Assembly (NCBI GenBank): GCA_016875095.1
Contig: VGSG01000011.1
Coordinates: 1-64,000, forward strand
DNA from: Deltaproteobacteria bacterium
Lineage (GTDB): Bacteria; Desulfobacterota; Desulfomonilia; Desulfomonilales; Desulfomonilaceae
Reading direction: 5' to 3'
Length of the DNA stretch: 64,000 nucleotides
Shown: positions 44,816 to 54,846 of the stretch, piece after piece
How positions within the stretch are numbered: the stretch's first letter is position 1
Layout of the letters: every line of letters starts with the position of its first letter
The notes under the pieces: generated by a model
The model's database searches: none
The model's input: the letters and a program-made list of their open reading frames with translations, nothing else
Told to the model about the DNA's origin: nothing
Position numbers and translations under genes: made by a program

Positions 44816-46084
44816 TTACGGCGTCTTATCCGGGATCCGCTCTCCGCGAATCAAATCCTCATACGTCTCCCTCTCCCGAACCACGAAGTACTCGTCACCG
44901 ACCACCAACACTTCAGCGGCCCGCGGCCGTGAATTGTAATTGGAAGACATGGAAAAACCGTACGCGCCGGCGCTCATCAATGCGAGCAGGTCACCCGATC
45001 GCATTTCGTCCAACTCTCTGTCTTGGGCCAGGAAGTCACCCGATTCGCATATAGGGCCGACCACGTCGGCAATTACTTTGCGCGGCTCGCCTCCGCGGCC
45101 GTCTTGAAGCACTCTCCAGATACCGTGATAAGCCTTGTATAAGACGGGACGCATCAAGTCATTCATCGCCGCGTCAACGATGACAAAGTGCTTTAGAGTG
45201 CCCCGTTTTTGGTACAAGACTCTTGTAACCAGGATGCCCGCGTTCCCCACCAACACCCGCCCGGGCTCCAGGATGAGGGTCACGCCCATGTCCCGCACCC
45301 GCTCGATAACCGCCTGCCCGTAATCAGCCGGAGATGGAGGTTCTTCCTGGTCATAGGGGATGCCGAGTCCGCCGCCGATGTCCAGATACCGGATGTTGAT
45401 CCCTTCAGATCGAAGCGCGCCGATGAGTTCCCCCAGACGGTCCACAGCTTCCATAAATGGCGAGAGGTCCGTCAGTTGGCTCCCGATGTGGCAGTCTACA
45501 CCGACGGGTTCCAGGCTCTCCATCGAGCCTGCTCGGCGGTATAGATCCAACGACCGCTCCACTTCAATCCCGAACTTGTTCCTTTTCAAACCGGTTGAGA
45601 TGTACGGATGGGTCCGAGGGTCCACGTCGGGATTGACTCGCACTGCTATTCTGGCCTTCTTACCAAGGGTTCCGGCGCGCTGTGCCAGGAGTTCAACCTC
45701 TTCTTCCGACTCGACATTGAACAAGAGGATGTCGGCCTCAAGGGCCTCGTCCATCTCGGCGGCTTTCTTGCCCACTCCCGAATAAACGATTCTCGAGGGG
45801 GGCACGCCGGCCTTGAGGGCCCTGTAGAGTTCGCCCCCGGACACGATATCCACACCTCCGCCCAAGCCGCAGAACACATGCAAGATCGCCAGGTTGGAAC
45901 ATGCCTTCATTGAGTAGCAGATCAAATGATTCAGATCGGCAAAGGGCTCCTCGAACTTCCTGAAGTGCCTCACCAGGGTCTCTCGGCTGTACACATAGAC
46001 CGGTGTGCCCACGTCCTCGCATATCCTGCCCACGGGCACGTTCTCGCAATAGAGCTCTTCATCGACATAGTGGAAATGATGCAT
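44816..46084 (-). CDS. lysA: Diaminopimelate decarboxylase
   Basis: 422 residues. A PLP barrel enzyme making L-lysine from meso-diaminopimelate. YSMKACSNLAIL contains the PLP lysine, HIGSQLTD and GGGLGIPY bind phosphate, and GPICESGDFLAQDREL carries the substrate-binding cysteine at the dimer interface. It lies eleven bases after the FN3 lipoprotein gene in the arg-lys array. Confidence 0.97.
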   Translation of the reverse strand: MHHFHYVDEELYCENVPVGRICEDVGTPVYVYSRETLVRHFRKFEEPFADLNHLICYSMKACSNLAILHVFCGLGGGVDIVSGGELYRALKAGVPPSRIVYSGVGKKAAEMDEALEADILLFNVESEEEVELLAQRAGTLGKKARIAVRVNPDVDPRTHPYISTGLKRNKFGIEVERSLDLYRRAGSMESLEPVGVDCHIGSQLTDLSPFMEAVDRLGELIGALRSEGINIRYLDIGGGLGIPYDQEEPPSPADYGQAVIERVRDMGVTLILEPGRVLVGNAGILVTRVLYQKRGTLKHFVIVDAAMNDLMRPVLYKAYHGIWRVLQDGRGGEPRKVIADVVGPICESGDFLAQDRELDEMRSGDLLALMSAGAYGFSMSSNYNSRPRAAEVLVVGDEYFVVRERETYEDLIRGERIPDKTP

Positions 46085-46095
46085 GTCGTTCCCGA

Positions 46096-47139
46096 TCAGG
46101 GAGAGTGCTTCACCGCTTCTGACGCCGATCGCCTCGTTTCCTCGTCCGGACGACCTTCCGGAAACGCGCTCACCGCGTATCGATACTCGCGACCTTTTTT
46201 CACATTCCCATCCGTGAATGAGAGCTGTGATAGAGGTCTAGGATTGATTCGGTCAAAGGTCTTGCCCGCTTCGGACCGATAGACATTGTATCGGGTCTCC
46301 GCCCTTGGGATACGCACCGGCTCCCACCAAACCCGGACGCCATCCCGGCGGGACTCGACGTTCACGTTCTCCGGGGAATCCCACTGCACCTTCGGAAAGA
46401 CCGCGCGCGCCACCTGGGAAGGGGCTGATTCAAGAGACACCCCGCCGCTCATCTTCAGCGACCGAACAACATAATAATAGGTCCTGTCTTTTTCAACCTG
46501 TTTGTCCACAAACGAGTTCTCCGCCCAACGGGTGCGGCCCACGGACCTCATGCTTTTCAAGTCGGGCGAGTCGCCCCGATAGATCCTGTATGCGCGTATG
46601 CCCGCAGGAGCGTCAGGAGGGTCCCAGTTCAGAATGATGCCTGTTTTATCAAATTCCGATCTGACTCCTCTCGGGACCGGCGGCGCCTCCACCACGGCCA
46701 CGGTCACCGTGGCGCTCTTTGCCCCTTCTTTGCGCCGGTTGTTGTATGCGGAAACCGCGTAGTAGTACACATTGCCCGGGCTGGTCCTGTCATCTGTATA
46801 GATCACCTCGCTACCGACAATTTCCGCGTTTGTAGGCGTTTGATAGTCCACGCTCGCGTGCAGGTTCTCCGGCTTGTCGCAATCGGGACACGCTTCCCCG
46901 ACTCTGTGGCTGCTGCGAAAGACCTTGAACCCTGCCAGGTCTTTCAGCAAAGAGCCGTCTGCATTGGACCGCGGGATATCCCATTTCAAGATCACTTGAT
47001 CCGGATACGCCTGGGCCTGCGCCAGTCCCACCCCTCCCGGCACGGCAGCGGTTGCGGGCCTGGGATGAGTTTTGTACCCACACCCCGCGAGAAGGCAAGA
47101 GGCAGCAAGAATGACCATACCCGCGCTTGCTCTCCTCAC
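46096..47139 (-). CDS. Lipoprotein with LptM-like N-terminus and three fibronectin type III domains
   Basis: 347 residues from a GTG at 47139 preceded by GGAGAGCAGG; a longer frame lacks a good start. The signal peptide ends in the lipobox LLAGC, and the mature N-terminus is CGYKTHPRPA, reminiscent of the short CGxKGPLxxP of LptM (YifL) lipoproteins. Three FN3-like repeats follow (about 40-155, 155-250 and 255-347), each ending in YYYAVS or YRYAVS. LptM-type genes often sit between argH and lysA in Proteobacteria, and this gene does too (16 bases after argH, 11 before lysA). LptM helps assemble the LPS translocon; that role here is inference. Confidence 0.78.
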   Translation of the reverse strand: MRRASAGMVILAASCLLAGCGYKTHPRPATAAVPGGVGLAQAQAYPDQVILKWDIPRSNADGSLLKDLAGFKVFRSSHRVGEACPDCDKPENLHASVDYQTPTNAEIVGSEVIYTDDRTSPGNVYYYAVSAYNNRRKEGAKSATVTVAVVEAPPVPRGVRSEFDKTGIILNWDPPDAPAGIRAYRIYRGDSPDLKSMRSVGRTRWAENSFVDKQVEKDRTYYYVVRSLKMSGGVSLESAPSQVARAVFPKVQWDSPENVNVESRRDGVRVWWEPVRIPRAETRYNVYRSEAGKTFDRINPRPLSQLSFTDGNVKKGREYRYAVSAFPEGRPDEETRRSASEAVKHSP

Positions 47140-47155
47140 GACCTGCTCTCCCGCG

Positions 47156-48571
47156 TTAACGCCCGGATCGGGACCTGGCTGACTTCTCCCCTGACTTCTT
47201 GAGAAATCCTCGGGCGTCACGAATCTGTTCCTTCACTCGCGCCCTGGCCGTTCCTCCTATATGCTTCCTTGCCTCCACCATTTCTTCCGGCGCGGAAAGG
47301 CTTACGCCTTTCATCCGACCGTAACCGGAGCGCTCACTCCGCCCGCGCATAATCGCGCCGACGGCCGCATGAGCCTCTCGGAACGGCTTTCCTTGCCGGA
47401 CATACGAGTCCGCGAGATCCGTGGCGGCAAGCGTGGGATCGGACGCGGCTTCAAGCATTTTCTCCCCATGAAACCGCGCGCCCGAGATCAGCCCTGCCAT
47501 AATGCGAATGGACATAGAGACCGTGTCCAGACAATCAAAGACCGGTTCTTTGTCTTCCTGCAAGTCCTTGTTATATGTCAGCGGCAGAGCCTTGAGCACG
47601 GTCAGGAGCGCCATAAGGTCGCCATAGACCCGCCCTGTCTTTGCGCGAATGAGCTCGCACGCGTCAGGATTCTTTTTCTGCGGCATGATACTCGACCCGG
47701 AGCAAAAGTCGTCCGGGAGGGAGCAGAAGCCGAATTCCTGGGAAGCCCAGAGGATGAGCTCTTCGGCAAGCCGCGAGAGGTGCATCATCATCATGGCGCA
47801 GTCGAATGCGAACTCTACAGCAAAGTCCCTGTCCGAGACCGCGTCCATTGAATTAGCCGCAACGGAGCTGAAGCCCAACTCTCGCGCCACCCATTCTCGA
47901 TCCACCGGAAAGGTCGTGCCGGCCAGCGCGGCAGAACCGAGCGGCATTCGATCAATTCGCGACACCGAATCGGAAAGGCGCTGCCAGTCTCGACGAAACA
48001 TCTCGAAATAGGCCATGAGGTGGTGAGCCAAACGCACCGGCTGGCCTCGCTGGAGATGGGTGTAGCCCGGCATCACCAGCTCCATGTTCTGTTCCGCGGT
48101 ATCCACCAGAGCCGCCATTAGCTCCCTCAGATACTGCTGGAGCCGCTCAACTTCGTCAAGGAGATACATCCTGAGGTCGAGCGCGATCTGATCGTTTCTG
48201 CTCCTCGCGGTGTGGAGTTTCCCGGCTACTTCCCCTATTTCTTGCCTCAGGGCTTCCTCGATGTTGACATGAACATCCTCCAACTCTTCCCTAAATCGGA
48301 TCTCCCCGCGTCTGATGCGCTCCAAGACCGATCGAAGCCCCGTCTCGAGCTTGCGGGCATCATCTCGCGAAATGATCTCCTGCCGCGCCAGCATCCTGGC
48401 ATGCGCGATGCTGCCCCTGATGTCATGCTCGAAGAGCCTGTGGTCCACCGCGATCGAGGCATTAAACCGCGCAAAGAGCGGATCCATCTCGCTGCGGAAT
48501 CGGCCTTTGCGCACACCCACAGGCTTTCCGGTCTTGGTCGCGGAAGGTTTTTTCTTTTGGTTACGAGTCAC
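47156..48571 (-). CDS. argH: Argininosuccinate lyase
   Basis: 471 residues. Last step of arginine synthesis. GRFRSEMDPLFARFNASI starts the core, RSRNDQIALDLRMYL and TPGYTHLQRGQPV-like MPGYTHLQRGQPVR follow, and GSSIMPQKKNPDACELIR is the fumarase-superfamily signature with the catalytic serine. The GTG at 48571 has GGAGG eight bases upstream and leaves a 20-base gap from argG; another start at 48604 would overlap it. The lysine-rich N-terminal tail of about 20 residues is unusual. Confidence 0.96.
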   Translation of the reverse strand: MTRNQKKKPSATKTGKPVGVRKGRFRSEMDPLFARFNASIAVDHRLFEHDIRGSIAHARMLARQEIISRDDARKLETGLRSVLERIRRGEIRFREELEDVHVNIEEALRQEIGEVAGKLHTARSRNDQIALDLRMYLLDEVERLQQYLRELMAALVDTAEQNMELVMPGYTHLQRGQPVRLAHHLMAYFEMFRRDWQRLSDSVSRIDRMPLGSAALAGTTFPVDREWVARELGFSSVAANSMDAVSDRDFAVEFAFDCAMMMMHLSRLAEELILWASQEFGFCSLPDDFCSGSSIMPQKKNPDACELIRAKTGRVYGDLMALLTVLKALPLTYNKDLQEDKEPVFDCLDTVSMSIRIMAGLISGARFHGEKMLEAASDPTLAATDLADSYVRQGKPFREAHAAVGAIMRGRSERSGYGRMKGVSLSAPEEMVEARKHIGGTARARVKEQIRDARGFLKKSGEKSARSRSGR

Positions 48572-48591
48572 GCCGGGGGCCTCCGAGAAGC

Positions 48592-49803
48592 TTAGACCTT
48601 GCACCTCATCATGGAACGAATTCTCAGACGCAAGGCGTTGAGGCGGATAAAACCACCCGCGTCCGCCTGCGAATACACCTTGTCCTCCTCGAACGTGGCG
48701 AAGCGCTCGTCGTAGAGTGATTCGTCGGATCGGCGGCCCGTCACGGTCACATTCCCTTTGTATAGCCGCAGCCGCACCTCACCGGAAACCGAGCACGCGG
48801 CCTCGTCAATGGCTCTCTGAAGCATCTGCCGCTCCGGAGAAAACCAATAACCATTGTAGACCAAAGCGGCGTATCGGGGGATCCATTCATCCTTCAAATG
48901 TTGGACCTCCCGGTCGAGCGTGATCGACTCCATAGCCCTCCTGGCCACATGGAGCGCCGTTCCCCCGGGGGTCTCATAGACCCCGCGACTCTTCATGCCC
49001 ACATACCGGTTTTCCACCACGTCCGCGCGACCCACGCCGTTCCTGCCCGCGATCACGTTGAGTCGATTGAGCAGTTCCGCGGGAGACAACGGATTCCCGT
49101 CAATCGCCACGGGATCGCCCAGCCGGAAGCCTATGGTGATCTCTTCCGGCAGGTCGGGCGCCTTCCTGGGATCCACCGTTAGGATGAACATGTCCTCCGG
49201 CGGCTCTGCCCACGGGTCTTCCAGTATGCCGCCCTCAAAACTCAGGTGGAGTAAGTTACGATCCATGCTGTAGGGCTTTTCCGCGGTTGAGGTCACCGCA
49301 ATCCCTTTTTCTTGGCAATAGGAAAGCAGGTCTGAGCGGGAACGCATTTCCCAGATGCGCCACGGGGCTATGACGGTTATGTTTGGATCCATCGCGAGGT
49401 ACGAAAGCTCAAACCGCACCTGGTCATTGCCCTTTCCGGTCGCGCCGTGAGCTACCGCATCCGCGCCCACTTTTTGCGCCAGGTCCATCTGCGCCTTGGC
49501 GATACAGGGCCGAGCTATGGACGTGCCGAGCAAGTAAGCCCCCTCATAGATCGCGTTCGCCCGAAACATGGGAAAGACGTAGTCTCTCACGAACTCTTCC
49601 TTTAGATCGACGATATGGACAGACTCCGCGCCGGTGGCCTTTGCCTTGTCTTCCAGAGGGGCGAGTTCCTCACCTTGTCCCAAGTCCGCGGCGAAAGCTG
49701 CCACCGGGCACTGATACCGCTCAATAAGCCAGCGCAATATGACCGAGGTGTCCAGTCCTCCTGAATAGGCCAGGACTATCCTTTTCAGCTTCTGTTCCGC
49801 CAC
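48592..49803 (-). CDS. argG: Argininosuccinate synthase
   Basis: 403 residues from a GTG with GGAG upstream. [18 protein letters not shown] is the ATP pyrophosphatase loop, [14 protein letters not shown] binds citrulline and aspartate, and [21 protein letters not shown] is also diagnostic. Joins citrulline and aspartate with ATP. 28 bases follow argF. Confidence 0.97.
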   Translation of the reverse strand: MAEQKLKRIVLAYSGGLDTSVILRWLIERYQCPVAAFAADLGQGEELAPLEDKAKATGAESVHIVDLKEEFVRDYVFPMFRANAIYEGAYLLGTSIARPCIAKAQMDLAQKVGADAVAHGATGKGNDQVRFELSYLAMDPNITVIAPWRIWEMRSRSDLLSYCQEKGIAVTSTAEKPYSMDRNLLHLSFEGGILEDPWAEPPEDMFILTVDPRKAPDLPEEITIGFRLGDPVAIDGNPLSPAELLNRLNVIAGRNGVGRADVVENRYVGMKSRGVYETPGGTALHVARRAMESITLDREVQHLKDEWIPRYAALVYNGYWFSPERQMLQRAIDEAACSVSGEVRLRLYKGNVTVTGRRSDESLYDERFATFEEDKVYSQADAGGFIRLNALRLRIRSMMRCKV

Positions 49804-49831
49804 TCCGTTTCTCCACTCATCGCGTATTTCA

Positions 49832-50749
49832 CTATGGCCGATCTACCGGACCATGAGACATAAGCATTTCGAGGATCGCCTTCTGCACGTGAAGGCGATT
49901 CTCAGCCTGATCCCAGATCAGAGAATGCCTCGATTCCATTACCTCATCCGTGATCTCCTCCCCACGATGCGCCGGGAGGCAGTGCAGCACGAATACGCGC
50001 TCAGGCGCATGAGCAAGGAGGTCACCATCCACACGATAATGCGCGAAAGCCTTGGCCCGGACCGCGGCCTCGTCCTCCTGACCCATGGAGGCCCAAACAT
50101 CCGTGGAGATCACGTCCGCGCCTCGGACCACTTCCTTGGGGTTTCTGGAGAGGGTGATCCGATCGCTGTTGAAATCCACGGCCGGCTCATAGCCCTCCGG
50201 ACAGGCCAGCGCCAAACTGAAACCCAGCGCGCGGGCAGCCTCGATCCAGGAATTCGCCATGTTGTTGCCATCGCCGATCCATGCGGCTCTGATTGCGGTG
50301 ACGTCCAGACCCGCCTCCTGGAGGGTGAACAAATCAGCCAGCACCTGACACGGATGATGGAGATCCGTGAGGCCGTTGATCACTGGTATGGAAGACCATT
50401 CCGCGAGCTCTTCCACAATATGGTGGCCAAAGGTGCGCACCACCAGGGCATCCAGATATCGTGAGAGGACCCGGGCCGTGTCCCGGATCGGCTCACCACG
50501 ACCCATCTGGATATCACGTCGGCTCAGGAAGATCGTATCCCCGCCCATCTGCCGAACAGCCACCTCGAATGACACTCGAGTGCGGGTTGAGGGCTTCTCG
50601 AAAAGAAGGCCCACAAAGCGTCCTTGTAGGGGAAGGGCCGGCCCTTTACCAGGCATCCCTTTCTTGATCTCCGCGGACCGCTTCAGCAGCGCCAGGATCT
50701 CCTCACGGGAACAGTCCGCCACGGCCAGGAAATCCTTCTTGCTAAGCAT
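49832..50749 (-). CDS. argF: Ornithine carbamoyltransferase
   Basis: 305 residues. [16 protein letters not shown] binds carbamoyl phosphate, [13 protein letters not shown] and DGNNMANSW bind ornithine, and [19 protein letters not shown] is the catalytic cysteine loop. Overlaps the argD 3' end by eight bases, and GGGAGG precedes its ATG. Makes citrulline in the cytoplasm. Confidence 0.97.
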   Translation of the reverse strand: MLSKKDFLAVADCSREEILALLKRSAEIKKGMPGKGPALPLQGRFVGLLFEKPSTRTRVSFEVAVRQMGGDTIFLSRRDIQMGRGEPIRDTARVLSRYLDALVVRTFGHHIVEELAEWSSIPVINGLTDLHHPCQVLADLFTLQEAGLDVTAIRAAWIGDGNNMANSWIEAARALGFSLALACPEGYEPAVDFNSDRITLSRNPKEVVRGADVISTDVWASMGQEDEAAVRAKAFAHYRVDGDLLAHAPERVFVLHCLPAHRGEEITDEVMESRHSLIWDQAENRLHVQKAILEMLMSHGPVDRP

Positions 50750-51950
50750 CGGGAACCTCCCGTATCCCGGCCAGGACGGCGTCCAACGCCCCTATCATCT
50801 CGTTGATTTCCGCTTCAGTCACGATGAGCGGAGGCATAAACCTGAGCACCGTCTCCGCAGTGCAGTTCACCAACACACCCCGTTCCCGCATAGCAGCGAC
50901 CATGTCCGCGCACGGAACGGCCAGTTCGATTGCCTGCATGAGCCCCATGCCTCTCACTTCTTTAATGAGAGGATAACGCGAGGCCAGTTGCGCCAACTTT
51001 GCGCCCAGAAATGCGCCCTTGTCCGAGACGTTCTTCAGGAATCCATCCGACAGCGCCTCTTCCACCACCACGATGGCGGCGGACGCGGCCAAGGGATTGC
51101 CGCCGAAGGTTGACGCATGGCTTCCGGGAACAAACGCCTGGGCAACCCTGTCTGTTGCGAGCAGTGCGCCTATGGGAACTCCGCCGGCCAATCCCTTTGC
51201 AAGGGTCACCACATCCGGAACGAAATCGAAGCGCTCGTGCGCAAGAAACGTCCCGGTTCGACCCGTGCCGGTCTGGACCTCGTCGAGCATGAGTAGACAC
51301 CCCCGAGCGTCGCACAACTCTCGAACGTTGCTTAAGTAGTCCTGCGGAGGAATGCGCACCCCACCCTCTCCTTGGATCGGTTCCACGAGAACCGCACAAA
51401 CATCAGCGGTGAGCGCTTTCTCGAGGGCGACCAGATCGCCGAATGCAACATGCCGAAATCCTTGAACTTCAGGCTCGAAGCCCTGGCGGTATTTCATCTG
51501 ACCGGTTGCCGCCAGTGTGGCAAGAGTCCGGCCGTGAAAGGAATTCTCCATGGCCACGATCCAGTAACGATCATGCTCTCCACGGTCATGAAAGAACTTT
51601 CGCGCGAGCTTGACCGCTCCCTCATTGGCCTCCGCGCCGGAGTTGCAGAAAAAGACCTTGTCGGCAAACGTGTGCTCAACCAGAAGCCGCGCCAATCGGA
51701 TCTGAGGCTCGATATGAAATAGATTCGACACGTGTATGAGCTTCTTCGCCTGATCCGCCAAGGCCGCGGCCAGACGAGGATGACCGTGGCCCAAAGAGCA
51801 TGCGGCTATGCCGGCGACGAAATCGAGATACTCGCGACCTTCGCTGTCCTTTACCCGGCAGCCGCGCCCCTCAATGAGCATGATGGGGGTTCGCCCGTAC
51901 GTATTGAATACGTATTTGGCGTTCTCCTCGATGAACTGTCCCAATGCCAT
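50742..51950 (-). CDS. argD: Acetylornithine aminotransferase
   Basis: 402 residues, class III aminotransferase. FCNSGAEANEGAVKLAR and SFHGRTLATLAATGQMKYRQGF bind PLP, LMLDEVQTGTGRTGTF holds the aspartate, and TLAKGLAGGVPIGAL the PLP lysine. Also likely to serve as N-succinyl-diaminopimelate aminotransferase in the lysine branch. 88 bases follow argB. Confidence 0.95.
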   Translation of the reverse strand: MALGQFIEENAKYVFNTYGRTPIMLIEGRGCRVKDSEGREYLDFVAGIAACSLGHGHPRLAAALADQAKKLIHVSNLFHIEPQIRLARLLVEHTFADKVFFCNSGAEANEGAVKLARKFFHDRGEHDRYWIVAMENSFHGRTLATLAATGQMKYRQGFEPEVQGFRHVAFGDLVALEKALTADVCAVLVEPIQGEGGVRIPPQDYLSNVRELCDARGCLLMLDEVQTGTGRTGTFLAHERFDFVPDVVTLAKGLAGGVPIGALLATDRVAQAFVPGSHASTFGGNPLAASAAIVVVEEALSDGFLKNVSDKGAFLGAKLAQLASRYPLIKEVRGMGLMQAIELAVPCADMVAAMRERGVLVNCTAETVLRFMPPLIVTEAEINEMIGALDAVLAGIREVPDA

Positions 51951-52038
51951 ACACCACCTCGTCTTACGGCGCGCGCCCGTCTCGTTGATAAACCGGAGCC
52001 GATGCGCCGCGCAGACCCTTTGAATACGACCGGATAGC

Positions 52039-52944
52039 TCACAGGCCCGGGGCGCGCTCTCGCAGGATCTCCGTGCCGATGCCCTGATCGGTGAGTAACT
52101 CCAAAAGGATCGCGTGGGGCACCCTTCCGTCGATCACGTGCGCCTTAGGCACACCGCCACGAAGAGCGACCAGGCAGCACTTGAGCTTAGGTATCATCCC
52201 TCCGGAAGCGGTTCCTTTGGCGATCAACTCTTCCGCCTTCTGCTCCGAAAGGGTCGATATGAGTCCCCCATCCTGATCCAAGACACCCGTGACGTCGGTA
52301 AGAACAATGAATCTCTCCGCGTTCAGAGCCGCTGACAGCGCGCCCGCGGCAGTGTCCGCGTTGATGTTGTAGGGCTTCTCGCCCGGCCCTGCGCCCACCG
52401 GCGCGATGACCGGGATAAAACCGCGTTCCTCAAGAGAATCGATCAATTCCGGGTTGATAGTCTCCACTTCTCCGACCAGGCCCAGATCTTCGTCCGTATC
52501 CGCGAGCCGCGCGGGACGGGCTTTCCTCGCCCTTATCAGGCAACCGTCCCGTCCGGACAAACCTACAGCTCTCGCGCCGTAGTAGTTAATCAGGGAGACC
52601 ACGTCCTTGTTCACTTTAGCCACCAGCACCATCTCCACCACGTCCATGGTCTCCTCATCCGTCACTCGGAGACCTTTCACAAAACGGCTCTCCTTGCCTA
52701 TCCGTTTCAGCAAAGCGCCTATCTGAGGCCCACCACCATGAACGATAACCGGTTTGATCCCTATGAAGCTGAGGAGGGCCATGTCTTCCGCAAATGCGCT
52801 CTTAAGCGCGAGATCAGTCATCGCGCTCCCGCCGTACTTGATGACGATGCGCTTGCCTCGAAAAATTTGGATGTACGGGAGCGCTTCCACGAGGATCGTT
52901 GCTCGTTTCTCAGCGGTAATCTTGGTGGTATGAGCCCGGGCCAT
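52039..52944 (-). CDS. argB: Acetylglutamate kinase
   Basis: 301 residues. [12 protein letters not shown] at the start is the phosphate loop, [14 protein letters not shown] binds acetylglutamate, and [31 protein letters not shown] binds ATP. The N-terminal extension with about 20 residues before the core (a helix in arginine-sensitive, hexameric enzymes) suggests feedback inhibition by arginine. First gene of the array. Confidence 0.96.
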   Translation of the reverse strand: MARAHTTKITAEKRATILVEALPYIQIFRGKRIVIKYGGSAMTDLALKSAFAEDMALLSFIGIKPVIVHGGGPQIGALLKRIGKESRFVKGLRVTDEETMDVVEMVLVAKVNKDVVSLINYYGARAVGLSGRDGCLIRARKARPARLADTDEDLGLVGEVETINPELIDSLEERGFIPVIAPVGAGPGEKPYNINADTAAGALSAALNAERFIVLTDVTGVLDQDGGLISTLSEQKAEELIAKGTASGGMIPKLKCCLVALRGGVPKAHVIDGRVPHAILLELLTDQGIGTEILRERAPGL

Positions 52945-52981
52945 GTCGCGTTATCTCACTTTAGGTTATGACTTCAACTGC

Positions 52982-53015
52982 TTGATAAGTTAGGCGATTT
53001 ATTTTGATAAGTCAA
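52982..53015 (-). promoter_or_regulatory. Promoter of the arg-lys array with overlapping direct repeats
   Basis: On the minus strand -35 TTGACT (53010-53015) and -10 TAACTT (52987-52992) are 17 bases apart. The nine bases TTGATAAGT on the plus strand occur at 52982-52990 and 53004-53012, 22 bases apart (about two helical turns), covering both hexamers. This looks like an operator; the -10 is weak. Confidence 0.5.
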
Positions 53016-53088
53016 GCCGAATCCTTTCACCCCTTAGAGAGCCCAAAATTTCATATTAGCACGCAACCCATATACGCTCATATGGTTT

Positions 53089-53922
53089 TCAGTCGCCGGA
53101 CTTCACCGCGGTCACGATCATTTGATGGCCGTAGCAAGTGAATCGGATCGTCTCGTCAATGATCTTTCGCAACGGTCGCAATGGCGACCATGAGGAAGGC
53201 AATTCTCGTTCCGGATGGTAGAGCTTCTTGCGCAAGTTGAACGAGCGCGTTCGAACGCGCACGAGATGGAATCCGCTATGACGCAAGAGAGCCGTAATCG
53301 TGCTCGGTTCAAAGAGGTGGATGTGATCCGAGCCATTGAGATAAACCCATTCCGGGCCATTGACCCAGCGGGACAAGGACGCGAAATTTGTTGTCGATAT
53401 GTGGACAAGCCCACCCGGCCGCAGAGCGGTGTAAACTCGGCCTAAGGCGGCTCTGGGTGACTGAAGATGTTCGATCACATCCCACATGCGCACAGCGTCC
53501 ATACTCCCCGGCGGCGCCGCGAAGTCTTCCGCTGCTTCGACCACAAGATGGATCGATCTTCTCTTTCTCAAGTAGTGTAGGGCGCAGGAGTTGATCTCCA
53601 AGCCCCACGTTTCCCAGCCCTTTTGAGCGGCTTCTTCCAGGAACCAACCGCGACCCGCGCCGACCTCCAGCAGCCGATTCTGCTTTCGGAACGGCTCGTA
53701 AAGTTTCAGTTCGCGCCGTAATCGTCTCCGTTGCGCCGGCGTCAGTTCATCGTCTCCCATAGCGCCGGTCCCTGATTGCCGTTGGATTTCCCGATGCGCG
53801 GCCAACCGCGGGCTTACGAAGACCATGCCGCAGTTCAGGCATCGCACGTGGCGGAAGCCTTCCTTGATGAAGAGCGCCTCGTGCGTGGGGCTTCGGCAGA
53901 GGTCACAGGGCACGGCGATCAT
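53089..53922 (-). CDS. Class I SAM-dependent methyltransferase with N-terminal zinc knuckle
   Basis: About 277 residues. VPCDLCRSP and VRCLNCGMVFVSPRL form a Cys4 knuckle at the start (about 6-40), a Methyltransf-type domain follows: LLEVGAGRGWFLEEAAQKGW binds SAM and MDAVRMWDVIEHLQSP is motif II-like. The layout matches methyltransferases acting on sugars or lipid intermediates in surface polysaccharide clusters. No such cluster is next to it. Its start is uncertain; in-frame starts exist up to 53982. Confidence 0.82.
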   Translation of the reverse strand: MIAVPCDLCRSPTHEALFIKEGFRHVRCLNCGMVFVSPRLAAHREIQRQSGTGAMGDDELTPAQRRRLRRELKLYEPFRKQNRLLEVGAGRGWFLEEAAQKGWETWGLEINSCALHYLRKRRSIHLVVEAAEDFAAPPGSMDAVRMWDVIEHLQSPRAALGRVYTALRPGGLVHISTTNFASLSRWVNGPEWVYLNGSDHIHLFEPSTITALLRHSGFHLVRVRTRSFNLRKKLYHPERELPSSWSPLRPLRKIIDETIRFTCYGHQMIVTAVKSGD

Positions 53923-53995
53923 GGTCTCAAGCTGACTGATCATCATTGGCGCATTGTAACATCGGTCTCGGTACCGCTCCACCGGTCATACGCGC

Positions 53996-54116
53996 GTCTT
54001 ATCGCTTTGATAATCCCTCTGTGTCCCCCTGTGGAAAAGAGAGGGCAAGCGAAACACCCCTTGAGAAAAGGGAAAAGGGGTCACATACCCTCCTGCGCGA
54101 AAGGAGGCACGCGATT
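53996..54116. repeat. Hairpin-rich intergenic repeat
   Basis: CCCTCTGTGTCCCCCTGTGG and later CCCCTTGAGAAAAGGG-AAAAGGGG and CCTCCTGCGCGAAAGGAGG make several nested hairpins. Similar in composition to 38597-38650. No ORF is credible; frames here are repeat artefacts. Confidence 0.45.
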
Positions 54117-54222
54117 CTCGCCCGGAAAACTGAAAGCGTGCGCTCGATCGGGCCGCGCCCTTGAAGCCGGAACGAAATTCTGATAGTGAACCGGAAATCA
54201 ATCAATAGACAGAGGCGTGTCA

Positions 54223-54846
54223 TTGGATCTTAAGGCCTTAGCGGACTTCTTATTCGAAGTGGGAATGCTCAAGCGGACTCCTCGCACCGGGTTCCAGTTC
54301 CTGGGCGCCGGCCATGAATCCGTGGCGGACCACAGTCTGCGTTGCGCAATAATCGGGTACGCCCTCGCGCGGATGGCGCCGGAAGCCGATCTCCAGAAAG
54401 TGGTCCTGATGTGCCTCTTTCACGATCTGGCGGAAGCGCGCACCGGCGATCATAACTACGTGAACAAGAAATACGTGACCTGCGACGAAACAGCCGCAAT
54501 CAAAGATATGACCGATAATCTCTTCTTTGGAGCGGAGATACGGGAACTTACGGACGAACTCCAGGAGCGCGCGAGCCTTGAGGCGGCATTGGCCCACGAC
54601 GCGGATCAACTGGAGTTGATACTTCAGCTCAAAGAGCTTGGAGACCTGGGAAACCCGTATAGTAAGGACTGGATATCAGCCGCGCTCAAGAGGCTGTGCA
54701 CTGCTCCGGCAAAGAAACTAGCTCACAGCGTGCTTTCCACCGAATTCTGTAATTGGTGGTTCAAGGAGAGGGAAGACGAGTGGTGGGTGAATGGCGGTCA
54801 GCAGGCGCAGTCCCGAGACCTGAAGTCCATAGGCAAGAAAAGGTGA
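54223..54846 (+). CDS. HD-domain 5'-deoxynucleotidase (YfbR-like)
   Basis: 207 residues from a TTG at 54223, chosen because AGAGG lies seven bases upstream; a GTG at 54217 is only one base from that site. The HD motifs are GHESVADHSLR (about 30-40), CLFHDLAEARTGDH (about 65-77) and AHDADQLELIL (about 132). These match the YfbR histidines and aspartates that bind the metal. It hydrolyses dNMPs to deoxynucleosides in E. coli. The stop overlaps the GTG of the next gene (GTGA), so the two are coupled. Confidence 0.88.
   Translation: MDLKALADFLFEVGMLKRTPRTGFQFLGAGHESVADHSLRCAIIGYALARMAPEADLQKVVLMCLFHDLAEARTGDHNYVNKKYVTCDETAAIKDMTDNLFFGAEIRELTDELQERASLEAALAHDADQLELILQLKELGDLGNPYSKDWISAALKRLCTAPAKKLAHSVLSTEFCNWWFKEREDEWWVNGGQQAQSRDLKSIGKKR

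Noticed and set aside
53996-54116. Considered as a CRISPR-like array because of repeated hairpins
   Set aside because: No repeat of constant length with unique spacers; only nested hairpins.
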